From: Desulfobulbaceae bacterium | GTDB lineage: Bacteria; Desulfobacterota; Desulfobulbia; Desulfobulbales; BM004 | Assembly: GCA_002868955.1 (NCBI GenBank) | Contig: PKTW01000056.1 | Coordinates: 1-33,751, forward strand | Direction: 5' to 3' | DNA length: 33,751 nt | The notes under the pieces: model-generated | Database searches by the model: none | Told to the model about the DNA's origin: nothing | The model's input: the letters and a program-made list of their open reading frames with translations, nothing else | Part shown: in pieces, positions 24,864 through 31,619 of the stretch | Numbering within the stretch: position 1 is the stretch's first letter | Layout of the letters: every line of letters begins with the position of its first letter | Translations under genes and position numbers: made by a program

Positions 24864-25074
24864 ATTTGTTTCCGCTTCAGCCGCTGCCGCCGACAGGTGA
24901 CTGGGCTGGAGCTTCTTGTGTGCTTGAACTTTTTTCCATTTCGGTGCCACCTGCACCGGATTTTTCTCCACTTCAAGCGGTTGTGGCGCAACCTGTTACT
25001 GCAAGACCAGCCCCGGTAAGCAAACTGGCAATACTCAGGCCGGCCAACAGCTTCTTCAGATCTTTTTTGTCCAT
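24862..25074 (-). CDS. sbtA: Selenocysteine-containing RiPP precursor (SbtA-like), two in-frame UGA codons
   Basis: Read through two TGA codons (24973-24975 and 24877-24879), the frame gives a 70-residue peptide ending at TAG. Residues 1-33 are a leader: MDKKDLKKLLAG, a hydrophobic stretch, and LAVTGC, which fits a lipobox. Then Sec34 in TTA-U-SGEKSG, a Gly/Ser/Glu/Gln-rich stretch, and Sec66 in GGSG-U-SGNK. Both Sec residues stand before Ser-Gly, and each UGA has its own SECIS-like hairpin. The ATG at 25074 has GAGGAGG six bases upstream, an excellent site. The maturase sbtM follows directly. The U-S-G motif plus the radical SAM partner identify it, from memory, as a selenobiotic (SbtA) precursor. 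Confidence 0.88.
24942..24958 (-). promoter_or_regulatory. bSECIS hairpin for the first Sec codon of sbtA
   Basis: CGGTGC-AGGTG-GCACCG on the coding strand: six pairs and a loop AGGUG carrying the GGU recognised by SelB. The GGU begins 21 bases after the UGA at 24973-24975. The stem and loop closely resemble the fdhF hairpin (GGUUGC-AGGUC-UGCACC, from memory). Confidence 0.78.
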
Positions 25075-25246
25075 ATCAACCTCCTCGTCTTTGGTTAATA
25101 AAACAACGCTCCTCTTCTCTTTCAATTTTCCGTTGCATAAAAGTATCATAAATAAGACCGGATAACAACAGCTCGCAGACATTTCCCCCTCTTTATTCCT
25201 GCTGCAGGCAGCAGCATGCTTGCTTCCTGCCTGAACAGATCAAAGT

Positions 25247-25271
25247 GGTTTCCCGGCAGCCCCGGGAAACC
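25247..25271 (-). terminator. Probable terminator after the alpha/beta hydrolase gene
   Basis: GGTTTCCCGG and CCGGGAAACC form a perfect 10-pair stem with a five-base loop, 23 bases past the hydrolase stop. The flank on the minus strand is only ACTTTG, so the T-run is poor. A regulatory hairpin in front of sbtA is an alternative reading. Confidence 0.5.
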
Positions 25272-25293
25272 CTCCGTGCCACCAGACAATGCC

Positions 25294-26061
25294 TCATAAA
25301 GAGTTTGTCTTTAACCAGTCGGAAACATTCTCCGCAACATCCTGCCAGCCGGGTTCGCCGAGAACCCAATGGGCATGATCGTCAAACTGTTTAAAGCTTG
25401 CGTCCTTATATTTATGCGCCACCTTTTTAACTATCGAAGCCGGAGTGATACGGTCCCCCTTTGCCGCAATAATCAGGATAGGACAACGGGTGGTATCATG
25501 ATCCACTCTTGCTGCATTCGTTCTGTCCAGATACCAGAAGCCAATCTGGCGTGCGGCTCGAGCCGATTCATAAACCATTTTTCCATACACCTTTTTCTGC
25601 TCCTCGACTGGCATTAAATGCAGGCAGGAATACACAGCCTTGGCAAAGGAGAAGCGGAAGGGCTTGTTCCAAAAGGCCCAGTTCAGCATTATACCTGAAA
25701 AACTTTTCAGCACCGTATAGCTGAGCGCATTTATACCAGCCGGTGCTGCCGGGGTGAGGAGGACTGCAGCCTTTGCATGTCCCCGGCCAGCAAGGATTTG
25801 CGCCAGAAGACCGCCCATGGAATGCCCCATTACAATGGGGCGCTCCTGGAATCCTGTTATTTCGGCTTCAAGGTCGGCAGCATATTCCAAGAGGCTGGTT
25901 GTTCCCAGGCGTGGGTCCGGAAGACCTGTGGGATCCATGTCATGAAAACGCAGCGCCGGCGAAATACATCTATAGCCTTTCTTCTCAAAAAATTTCCTGT
26001 AATTATCCCAGCACCAGGGCCCAACCATCATTCCATGTATCATGAATATTGTGTTACGCAT
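25294..26061 (-). CDS. Alpha/beta hydrolase fold protein
   Basis: 255 residues, no signal peptide. The fold is seen in FMIHGMMVGPWCWDNY (oxyanion region), the nucleophile elbow GHSMGGLLAQ with Ser near residue 82, the acid in AAKGDRITP, and the catalytic His in DDHAHWVLGEPGW. It is probably an esterase or lipase-like enzyme on a small substrate that cannot be named. A palindromic repeat (26075-26157) sits 13 bases upstream of the start, so its promoter must lie within or beyond the repeat. It precedes sbtA on the same strand but is separated by about 220 bases and a hairpin, so I do not count it as part of the RiPP locus. Confidence 0.87.
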   Translation of the reverse strand: MRNTIFMIHGMMVGPWCWDNYRKFFEKKGYRCISPALRFHDMDPTGLPDPRLGTTSLLEYAADLEAEITGFQERPIVMGHSMGGLLAQILAGRGHAKAAVLLTPAAPAGINALSYTVLKSFSGIMLNWAFWNKPFRFSFAKAVYSCLHLMPVEEQKKVYGKMVYESARAARQIGFWYLDRTNAARVDHDTTRCPILIIAAKGDRITPASIVKKVAHKYKDASFKQFDDHAHWVLGEPGWQDVAENVSDWLKTNSL

Positions 26062-26074
26062 GGCTCTCTCAATA

Positions 26075-26157
26075 AGGGGGTCAAATCTTTATCCTTGACA
26101 CTTGGTTGTTTACTAAGGTGTGCCATAAGAAGTGTCAAGGATAAAGATTTGACCCTT
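26075..26157. repeat. Palindromic dispersed repeat, copy 2 (full length)
   Basis: The left arm GGGGGTCAAATCTTTATCC-TTGACACTT and the right arm AAGTGTCAAGG-ATAAAGATTTGACCC are about 27-base inverted repeats around a 30-base centre containing AAGGTGTG. The same centre occurs in the copy at 28176-28258. It lies directly before the alpha/beta hydrolase gene. Confidence 0.9.
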
Positions 26158-26459
26158 ACTTGCATGATCCGGAATTCTTTTCTGCTATATGAAACTGGCA
26201 AAACATGGTATACGTACTACCCTAAACAAGTAAATTAAGTTTACTGATTTTCAAAAATTATGAACTAAATACGATAAGTGCATCAGGAGAAGCTGCCCTT
26301 TTCCGCGTCTCTGTAAGGTTTTGCGCAGGTTGATATATATCGGGCCTGCATTGGCACGCATTGTGCAAAAACAAGATCAGCTTTCAGCACAGGAAGCTAC
26401 AGGGCGCATCTTATAAAGTCAGCTTTCACTTGATGACAAATTTGACAGGAGGGGTCATA
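26158..26459. other. Leader/promoter region of the secreted protein gene
   Basis: About 300 bases between repeat copy 2 and the ATG at 26460. It ends in the strong ribosome site GACAGGAGGGG. No credible small gene or promoter hexamer pair stands out; the first half is AT-rich. Confidence 0.35.
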
Positions 26460-26882
26460 ATGAAAAAAACACTTATCGTTTTACTATCAGTCATTGTTGT
26501 TGCCGGTATGGCGCTCAGCGTACAGGCAGCGCACGTAACCTTCAAACCACAGATAGTAAAGTTAAAGGTTGCACCTGGGGAAACCGGCAGAACCGCCGTT
26601 ACAGTTCAAGGATCTTCAAGCAAAGCCTATACGCTCAATTTTCTGGTCGGCTCAAAACAGGAAAACAGCAATATTCCCGGCGGATGGCTGACTGCGGCTT
26701 ACCTGTGGCTTGATTCCAAATCAGACGGAGTATCGTCACGCACAATGGACCTTGTCGTAACTGTTCCAAAAGATGCCTCGCCCGGCACATACTCCGGCCT
26801 GCTTGTACCTGATGACATGAAATGCAGCGAGCCCATAACAAGCCAGGGTGTGATGGTTGCCATCGAAGTCTCGAGTATCTAG
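26460..26882 (+). CDS. Secreted beta-rich protein of unknown function
   Basis: 140 residues. A signal peptide (KKTLIVLLSVIVVAGMALS, cleavage near VQA-AH) is followed by a beta-rich domain: VTFKPQIVKLKVAPGETGRT at the start, and a C-terminal half with TMDLVVTVPKDASPGTYSG. The PGETxxxxVTV and PxxASPGTYxG strands look like an immunoglobulin-like (NEW3/alpha-2-macroglobulin-type) sandwich. No catalytic residues are visible. The ATG at 26460 has AGGAGGGG upstream; a longer open frame from 26361 is not needed. It is flanked by palindromic repeats on both sides. Confidence 0.7.
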   Translation: MKKTLIVLLSVIVVAGMALSVQAAHVTFKPQIVKLKVAPGETGRTAVTVQGSSSKAYTLNFLVGSKQENSNIPGGWLTAAYLWLDSKSDGVSSRTMDLVVTVPKDASPGTYSGLLVPDDMKCSEPITSQGVMVAIEVSSI

Positions 26883-26890
26883 TGGCGTTC

Positions 26891-26919
26891 TGGGGGCAAA
26901 TCTTTATCCTTGACACTTC
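26891..26919 (+). repeat. Palindromic dispersed repeat, copy 3 (single arm)
   Basis: GGGGGCAAATCTTTATCC followed by TTGACACTTCT, starting about 10 bases after the stop of the secreted protein gene. Only one arm is present. The expected inverted partner is missing, so this is a half-element. Confidence 0.8.
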
Positions 26920-26978
26920 TTCTTTCAGACCGGAATAAACAATTTTTCCCCTGACATCCAACTGTAAAACCTCTGAAG

Positions 26979-27018
26979 AAAAAAGGGCTGTGATCCTGTA
27001 AGATTTCAGCCCTTTTTT
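26979..27018. terminator. Bidirectional intrinsic terminator
   Basis: AAAAAAGGGCTG and CAGCCCTTTTTT form a 12-pair stem with T-runs on both strands. It ends the secreted protein transcript (plus) and the PilZ transcript (minus). Confidence 0.85.
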
Positions 27019-27030
27019 AGTAGTGACATT

Positions 27031-27122
27031 CTGGGGTCAAATCTTTGTCCTTGACAATGCTTATTCAGTTATTCGAGCACCTCAAAAAAGTATCAAGTGT
27101 CAAGAATAAAGATTTGCCCCCC
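27031..27122. repeat. Palindromic dispersed repeat, copy 4 (full length, inverted centre)
   Basis: The left arm is CTGGGGTCAAATCTTTGTCC-TTGACA; the right arm is AAGTGTCAAGAATAAAGATTTGCCCCCC. The centre reads GAGCACCTC, the reverse orientation of the AAGGTGTG centre in copies 2 and 5. It ends 14 bases before the PilZ stop. Confidence 0.85.
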
Positions 27123-27135
27123 TACTTTCAATTTT

Positions 27136-27396
27136 TTAAAATTTCAAGCCGTATTCAATGGTGCCGTCTTCTTTCATGCGGGCCCACACGAGTTGGGCAT
27201 CGTACTCGACCAATGAGCCACCTTCGTGTACCTGGATGCAGATTGCTATTGGTTTCTCGGACACGACCCGAAGTCCACTTTCTGATATATCCACAGACCT
27301 GACCTTGTTTGTGCCACCCTCCGGCTTAAACGTTACCTCTGTTTCAAAAAAGCGCCGTTCTGCTACCCGTCTCTCCATTATTTTTTTATCCGCCAT
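27136..27396 (-). CDS. Small single-domain PilZ protein
   Basis: 86 residues comprising one PilZ domain. RRVAERRFF gives the RxxxR c-di-GMP-binding motif, followed by VDISESGLRVV, the D/NxSxxG motif, so both binding elements are intact. The end VWARMKEDGTIEYGLKF is the closing strand. It is likely a c-di-GMP receptor in the cytosol. The ATG at 27396 is preceded by GAGGA at a rather long distance; a TTG two codons earlier is possible. It lies next to repeat copy 4 and downstream of the 27542-27973 gene's terminator, so is probably transcribed alone. Confidence 0.85.
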   Translation of the reverse strand: MADKKIMERRVAERRFFETEVTFKPEGGTNKVRSVDISESGLRVVSEKPIAICIQVHEGGSLVEYDAQLVWARMKEDGTIEYGLKF

Positions 27397-27483
27397 CCGC
27401 AAAAATCCTCGGGTTTATTTGCTGGAAGATAAGCCATGGCTAAATTAGCCCAGCAAAAAGAAAGTGTAAAGATGTTTGCACAA

Positions 27484-27521
27484 ATAAAATACCCCTCCAG
27501 AGCTAACCCTGGAGGGGTATT
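27484..27521 (-). terminator. Intrinsic terminator after the 27542-27973 gene
   Basis: AATACCCCTCCAG and CTGGAGGGGTATT form a perfect 13-pair stem with an eight-base loop. On the minus strand it is followed by TTATTTG. It lies 20 bases after the stop of the upstream minus-strand gene. Confidence 0.85.
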
Positions 27522-27541
27522 AAACACCTGTAATACTAACG

Positions 27542-27973
27542 TCAACTGACCGCGTCCTCTATCACTTTCTTGATATCACTCTTTAAGGTCTCTGAAGGTG
27601 TGACCACTACCTGCTTCTCGTTGATTATCGTCGAGAAGCGCGGTTCTTCCTGGTGCTGGATATAGACCGATTTCAGGCGATCGCTTAACTTTTCAAGGCT
27701 GATAATCGAGAGCCCTTTTTCTTCTACAAGGCTTTTAAAATTAACTATCTTGCCGTCTTTCCCAACCCAGGCAACACCAAACTTCTTGGGCGGCTTACCA
27801 ATGAAAAAGAAGGCTGTTTCATTTCCCGGAACCACTTCGATAGGGTCTTTAATTTCCGAGACAAGTTTTTCCACAGGCTGACGCAGGGCTTCTAATTTTT
27901 GCGCAGCAGGGTCATCTTTGTTCAGGGGGGGAAATTCTTTAGTTGCACCAAACAACTTGTCCATGAAACCCAT
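27542..27973 (-). CDS. Cytosolic protein of unknown function, 143 residues
   Basis: I do not recognise the family. The product is soluble, charged, and starts MGFMDKLFGATKEFPPLN, an amphipathic N-terminus like those of some membrane-associated small proteins. A mixed alpha/beta body follows: EVVPGNETAFFFIGKPPKKFGVAWV, then a helical and beta C-terminus RFSTIINEKQVVVTPSETL. The ATG at 27973 has AAGGAGG seven bases upstream; a frame open 15 codons further is not needed. It is a single-gene unit with its own terminator. Confidence 0.75.
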   Translation of the reverse strand: MGFMDKLFGATKEFPPLNKDDPAAQKLEALRQPVEKLVSEIKDPIEVVPGNETAFFFIGKPPKKFGVAWVGKDGKIVNFKSLVEEKGLSIISLEKLSDRLKSVYIQHQEEPRFSTIINEKQVVVTPSETLKSDIKKVIEDAVS

Positions 27974-28175
27974 AAACGCCTCCTTAGTTAGTTGCGGCGA
28001 GCCATGTGCTATGAACACGTGTGTGTCGTGGCAATTAAAGCGATCAGGTTATTGCCATGACTCAACCTTTGTTCATCTCCCTGATCGCAAAAAACTATTT
28101 ATAAAATTACCATCCCTCTCTCCAAATGTCAAGATAAGGTGCAACTATCAGTCAGGAAATCGGCGCCTGGGACAA

Positions 28176-28258
28176 GTGGGTCAAATCTTTATCCTTGACA
28201 TTTAATTGTTTTCAAGGTGTGGAATAAAGAGTGTCAAGGATAAAGATTTGACCCCCTA
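28176..28258. repeat. Palindromic dispersed repeat, copy 5 (full length)
   Basis: The left arm is GTGGGTCAAATCTTTATCC-TTGACA; the right arm is GAGTGTCAAGGATAAAGATTTGACCCCC. The centre TTTTCAAGGTGTGGAATAAA matches copy 2. Its last bases include the stop codon of the BFD-like gene (28256-28258). Confidence 0.9.
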
Positions 28259-28474
28259 CTTCGCAAGATATGCATCGAGTAATCTCTCAATCCTGGGTCC
28301 ACAGCGTTCACCTTTGCAATCACCACTGCCCGACCCCAGGAGCCTGTTTATTTCCTGCAGCGAAGTGGCTCCCTTTTTTATCGCTTCAATGAAACGTTTT
28401 CGCGGAATTCCTTTACAGATACAGATCGTTTCGTTCTGTAGCAACCAATCTCTTTTAAGGTCTTCCGGGTCCAT
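28256..28474 (-). CDS. BFD-like [2Fe-2S] domain protein
   Basis: A 72-residue protein whose core is a bacterioferritin-associated-ferredoxin (BFD)-like [2Fe-2S] fold. ICICKGIPRKRFIEAI supplies the C-x-C pair and GDCKGERCGPRI the C-x4-C pair, with the connecting helix ATSLQEINRLL. Such domains mediate electron transfer, often to partner oxidoreductases, but no partner is adjacent. The gene is squeezed between two repeat copies: its stop codon is in copy 5, and the open frame runs upstream into copy 6 to a TTG at 28519. I take the ATG at 28474 because the extra residues derive from the repeat. Neither start has a good ribosome site. Confidence 0.72.
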   Translation of the reverse strand: MDPEDLKRDWLLQNETICICKGIPRKRFIEAIKKGATSLQEINRLLGSGSGDCKGERCGPRIERLLDAYLAK

Positions 28475-28497
28475 GCGGTCAGTCTTTTTACTTCCCT

Positions 28498-28549
28498 GTT
28501 TTTTTGAGGTGCGGGACAAGAAGTGTCAAGGATAAAGATTTGCCCCCCG
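28498..28549. repeat. Palindromic dispersed repeat, copy 6 (right half)
   Basis: TTTTTGAGGTGCGGGACAAG, resembling the centre of copy 5, runs into AAGTGTCAAGGATAAAGATTTGCCCCCC. The left arm is absent. It ends five bases before the stop of the RcnB-like lipoprotein gene and covers the 5' side of the BFD-like gene. Confidence 0.8.
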
Positions 28550-28553
28550 CACT

Positions 28554-28976
28554 CTAATCCAGGTCCCAAACCACGTCAAAAACAACCCTTGTTTTTTCGT
28601 TCATTAACACCACGTCACCGCCAACCTTCATTCTCACATAGCCCGCGGGCAACCGGGCCAGACTTCTCTCAAGGCTGTCCGGCAACCTTCTTGCTTCAAG
28701 ACCCGGCGGCAGCTGCCCGTGTTTTTTAATATGTTTTTGCAGCCCCGGGGGCAATTCCTGCTTTTTGGCAAGGCCCGGCGGCATTTTTTTTCTTTCCCTG
28801 CCGCTTTTATAATGATTGATGATCTTCTCCCTGTCATTGGCACTGAAAATAATGGTTCCCCTGAAATCCTCGCTTCCTACGGCAATAGTACCTCTTTCCA
28901 CATGAGGATTTGCAGCACAGGCGCTCACCATTGCTGACAAGGCAATTCCAGCGACTATAAAAAGCTTTTTATACAT
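28554..28976 (-). CDS. RcnB/CigR-like lipoprotein with PPGL repeats
   Basis: 140 residues. The signal sequence has the lipobox SAMVSAC (Cys about 20). The middle has three spaced Pro-Pro-Gly-Leu units (KKMPPGLAKK, QELPPGLQKH, GQLPPGLEAR). The C-terminal domain LPAGYVRMKVGGDVVLMN then TRVVFDVVWDL resembles the RcnB/CigR-type periplasmic domain (LPxGY, GxDxVL, TxVVxDV). Homologues are periplasmic, with roles in nickel/cobalt homeostasis or virulence control in other species; nothing indicates either here. The ATG at 28976 follows AGAGGAACC. It is downstream of fbp on the same strand but separated by a probable terminator. Confidence 0.7.
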   Translation of the reverse strand: MYKKLFIVAGIALSAMVSACAANPHVERGTIAVGSEDFRGTIIFSANDREKIINHYKSGRERKKMPPGLAKKQELPPGLQKHIKKHGQLPPGLEARRLPDSLERSLARLPAGYVRMKVGGDVVLMNEKTRVVFDVVWDLD

Positions 28977-29008
28977 AATGGTTCCTCTGCAGATTGCATT
29001 GAATGAAT

Positions 29009-29029
29009 GTAAAACCGGCGCCATGCCGG
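29009..29029 (-). terminator. Probable intrinsic terminator after fbp
   Basis: On the minus strand, CCGGC-ATGGC-GCCGG is followed by TTTTAC. It is a short, GC-rich five-pair stem, 14 bases past the fbp stop. Moderate strength; read-through into the lipoprotein gene is possible. Confidence 0.55.
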
Positions 29030-29042
29030 ATTTAAAATCTGA

Positions 29043-30122
29043 TTATCTTTTGCCGCTCAAAAAATCCTCTGCCTCGTCCACATCATAGCGGCAGCCGATA
29101 ATAAGCGGTACTCTCTGGTGCAGTTCCTGCGGCTCAATTTCCAAAATATCCCGGCCATCACCGGTGATTGCACGGCCCCCTGCCTGTTCAACTACAAAGG
29201 CAAGTGGTGCTGCTTCATAGAGCAATCTCAGTTTGCCGCTGGGCTTGGCCGGGTTCTTGTTATCCTTGGGATAGAGAAATATCCCTCCTGAAATGAGATT
29301 GCGGTGAAAATCCGCCACGAGGGAGCCTATATACCTTGAACTGTAAGGCCTGCCGCCCTCCAGGTCCTGTTCTTTGAGATAATCTATATAGCGCCGCATA
29401 TTCTCATCCCAATAAGTGTAATTCCCTTCGTTTACACTAAAGTACTTGCTCTTCCCCGGTATCTTTATATCAGGATGGGAAAGATAGAACTCGCCGACAC
29501 TCGGATCGAGCGTAAAGCCGTGCACGCCCTCCCCTGTAGTAAAAACAAGCATGGTGCTGGAACCGTAAATAATATACCCTGCCGCCACCTGCCTGCTGCC
29601 TTTCTGCAGAAGATCTTCCGCAGAGCCGCCCTCATCCCCGGCAGACTGCCATTCGTCTCCTGAATCCGTGCTCCTTCTGCCGAAAGATGGCTCCCCATCG
29701 TCTGATTTACGGCGGTGAATAGAAAATATTGTGCCGATGCTGACATTGACATCGATGTTTGATGAGCCGTCAAGGGGATCAAAGGCCAGGGTGTACTTGC
29801 CCTCGTACCCTTCAGAAACCGGAATTATGTCATCCTCCTCCTCCGAAGTCATGACACAGACATACCCGCAACGGGCCATCCTTTTCTTTATGGTGTTATT
29901 GGAAAATTCATCCAGCTTCTGTACTTCTTCACCCTGTATGTTTGTTTTTCCCGACATGCCGAGAACATCAGCAAGGCCGGCCATGTTCACTTCAGCAGAA
30001 ATAGTCTTGGCCGCGACGATCAACTCATTCAACAATCCGGACAGATCGCCCGTGGCTTCAGGATGCATGCGCTGCAAATCCATGATATGTCTGCTAACGG
30101 TGATTCCAAGAGGCCTGTACAT
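29043..30122 (-). CDS. fbp: Fructose-1,6-bisphosphatase, class I
   Basis: 359 residues. The metal and substrate motifs are MTSEEEDD, LAFDPLDGSSNIDVNVSIGT, and the C-terminal LYEAAPLAFVVEQAGG. It removes the 1-phosphate in gluconeogenesis in the cytosol. The usual start region (MAGLADVLGMSGKTNIQGE) is intact. Between IFSIHRRKS and RQVAAGYIIYG there is an insertion of roughly 20 residues rich in Ser, Gly, Asp and Glu, compared with the E. coli enzyme as I recall it. The ATG at 30122 has a GGAGAA-type site (AAAAAGGAGAATGTC on the coding strand). Divergent from the MFS gene. Confidence 0.95.
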   Translation of the reverse strand: MYRPLGITVSRHIMDLQRMHPEATGDLSGLLNELIVAAKTISAEVNMAGLADVLGMSGKTNIQGEEVQKLDEFSNNTIKKRMARCGYVCVMTSEEEDDIIPVSEGYEGKYTLAFDPLDGSSNIDVNVSIGTIFSIHRRKSDDGEPSFGRRSTDSGDEWQSAGDEGGSAEDLLQKGSRQVAAGYIIYGSSTMLVFTTGEGVHGFTLDPSVGEFYLSHPDIKIPGKSKYFSVNEGNYTYWDENMRRYIDYLKEQDLEGGRPYSSRYIGSLVADFHRNLISGGIFLYPKDNKNPAKPSGKLRLLYEAAPLAFVVEQAGGRAITGDGRDILEIEPQELHQRVPLIIGCRYDVDEAEDFLSGKR

Positions 30123-30294
30123 GACATTCTCCTTTTTTTTTAAAATTTTCCTGAAGGTATCCAGAAAGTATAAGGATACAATACAATCTACCCGGAGAAC
30201 AATAGTAAGGAATAAATTATCTCCTTGTCAAACAAAAGCGATCCCGGTATGAACGGTTGGAAACAAGAAACCTGATAAAGTCAGATTAAATATA

Positions 30295-31602
30295 ATGAAA
30301 ACAATTAAGATGCCAACCCCTGAACAAGAGCCCAAACCCTTTCTGGCCGTTGGGCGCTTCCAGTCCTACAAGATCCTTTTTACCATGAACCACCGGTTCA
30401 GGAGATTCTGGCTGGCCGGAGTAATCAGCCATCTTGGCAACTGGTTCAACTATATCGCTATTTTTGTCCTGCTCACAAAACTAACCGGCTCCGGGGGCGC
30501 GGTCAGCTGGTTCCTGATTGCCAAGTTTATTCCCACAACCTTTCTGGGCCCTGCTGCCGGTGTCATTGCCGACCGCTTTTCACGCAAGGCCATCATGATC
30601 ATTTCAGACCTGCTCCGGGTCTTTATCGTGCTCGGTTTCCTGCTCGTCCGCAGGCCCGAACATGTATGGCTGGTTTATGTCCTGGCCCTGGTGCAGGAAT
30701 CAATCTGGACATTCTACGATCCGGCCCGCAAGGCTTCGGTCCCCAATCTCTGCAGCGCGGAGGAACTCATCCTGGCCAATGCCCTGAGCGGTGCAACCTG
30801 GTCAATGATGCTGGCCTTCGGTGCCGCACTGGGTGGATTCATAACATATCTCTATGGGTGGCAGACAGCCATTGTTATTGATGCCGCAACCTTTCTGATC
30901 TCAGCCATAATGCTTGCCGGGCTCGATCTGCCCCATAAGGCCCCGGCAAAAAAAGAGAAGCCGACATGGCAGGATTTTACCGGCATCGCCGACATGCGTG
31001 AGGGTTTCAAATATGTGTTGCGCCACAAGGAAGTTGCAACCCTCCTGCTGGTGAAAAGCGGCTGGGCCCTTTCCGGGGGCATTTTGGTCCTGCTCACCGT
31101 TTTCGGGGAACAGGTGTTCTCCAGCGGCGGGCAGGGAGGCAAAAGCGGCGTACTATACTCGGTGCGGGGCCTCGGCGCCGCCATAGGTCCCATATTGGCC
31201 TGGCATTACTTCGGAGAAACAAAAAAGGCCATGTACCGCTCCATCAGCCTCTCGTTTTTTATCGCCTCCGGCGCCTATATATTATTCTCCCGGGCACCAA
31301 CCCTGCTCTGGGCGGTTCCCTTTGTCCTGCTCGGCCATATCGGGGGCTCCATCCAGTGGGTATTCAGCACAACGCTGCTGCAGCAGATCGTTCCCAACGA
31401 GTTCCGCGGCCGCGTCTTTGCTGCAGAAATGGCTCTGCTTACCCTGATTTTAAGCCTTTCAACCTATTTCACCGGCTTGGGTCTAGACCATGGCGTTGAT
31501 CCCCGCCTGCTTGCCCTGCGGCTTGCCCTTATATTCCTGGTGCCGGGAACATTCTGGGTGATTTACCTGCGATTGCATAAAAAAAGCATGGGCAGTGCCT
31601 GA
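30295..31602 (+). CDS. MFS transporter (enterobactin-exporter/MFS_3-like)
   Basis: 435 residues with about 11-12 hydrophobic segments. The first half has FWLAGVISHLGNWFNYIAIF and, after segment 2, GVIADRFSRKAIMIISDLLR, the MFS loop motif. The break between halves is the charged stretch KAPAKKEKPTW at about 218-228. The second half contains RGLGAAIGPILAW and NEFRGRVFAAEMAL. This resembles the EntS/MFS_3-type branch that exports siderophores or drugs; the substrate is unknown. The start at 30295 lacks a strong ribosome site and leads with about 30 non-membrane residues. An ATG at 30385 (MNHRFRRFWLAG) would also make a sensible protein. Confidence 0.87.
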   Translation: MKTIKMPTPEQEPKPFLAVGRFQSYKILFTMNHRFRRFWLAGVISHLGNWFNYIAIFVLLTKLTGSGGAVSWFLIAKFIPTTFLGPAAGVIADRFSRKAIMIISDLLRVFIVLGFLLVRRPEHVWLVYVLALVQESIWTFYDPARKASVPNLCSAEELILANALSGATWSMMLAFGAALGGFITYLYGWQTAIVIDAATFLISAIMLAGLDLPHKAPAKKEKPTWQDFTGIADMREGFKYVLRHKEVATLLLVKSGWALSGGILVLLTVFGEQVFSSGGQGGKSGVLYSVRGLGAAIGPILAWHYFGETKKAMYRSISLSFFIASGAYILFSRAPTLLWAVPFVLLGHIGGSIQWVFSTTLLQQIVPNEFRGRVFAAEMALLTLILSLSTYFTGLGLDHGVDPRLLALRLALIFLVPGTFWVIYLRLHKKSMGSA

Positions 31603-31619
31603 ACAGCACGTTGCCCTGC

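Noticed and set aside
24973-25182. A 69-residue protein ending at the first sbtA TGA
   Set aside because: The first 36 residues precede a strong ribosome site and ATG at 25074. The terminal TGA is followed by a SECIS-like hairpin and continued U-S-G coding sequence up to a TAG.
25294-26061. Alpha/beta hydrolase as part of the sbt locus (processing or tailoring enzyme)
   Set aside because: It is separated from sbtA by about 220 bases and a stable hairpin and is bordered by a mobile repeat; there is no evidence of cotranscription.
28206-28535. Plus-strand frame with residues such as SVKDKDLTPYF
   Set aside because: Its ends are translations of the palindromic repeat, and the middle is antisense to the BFD-like gene.
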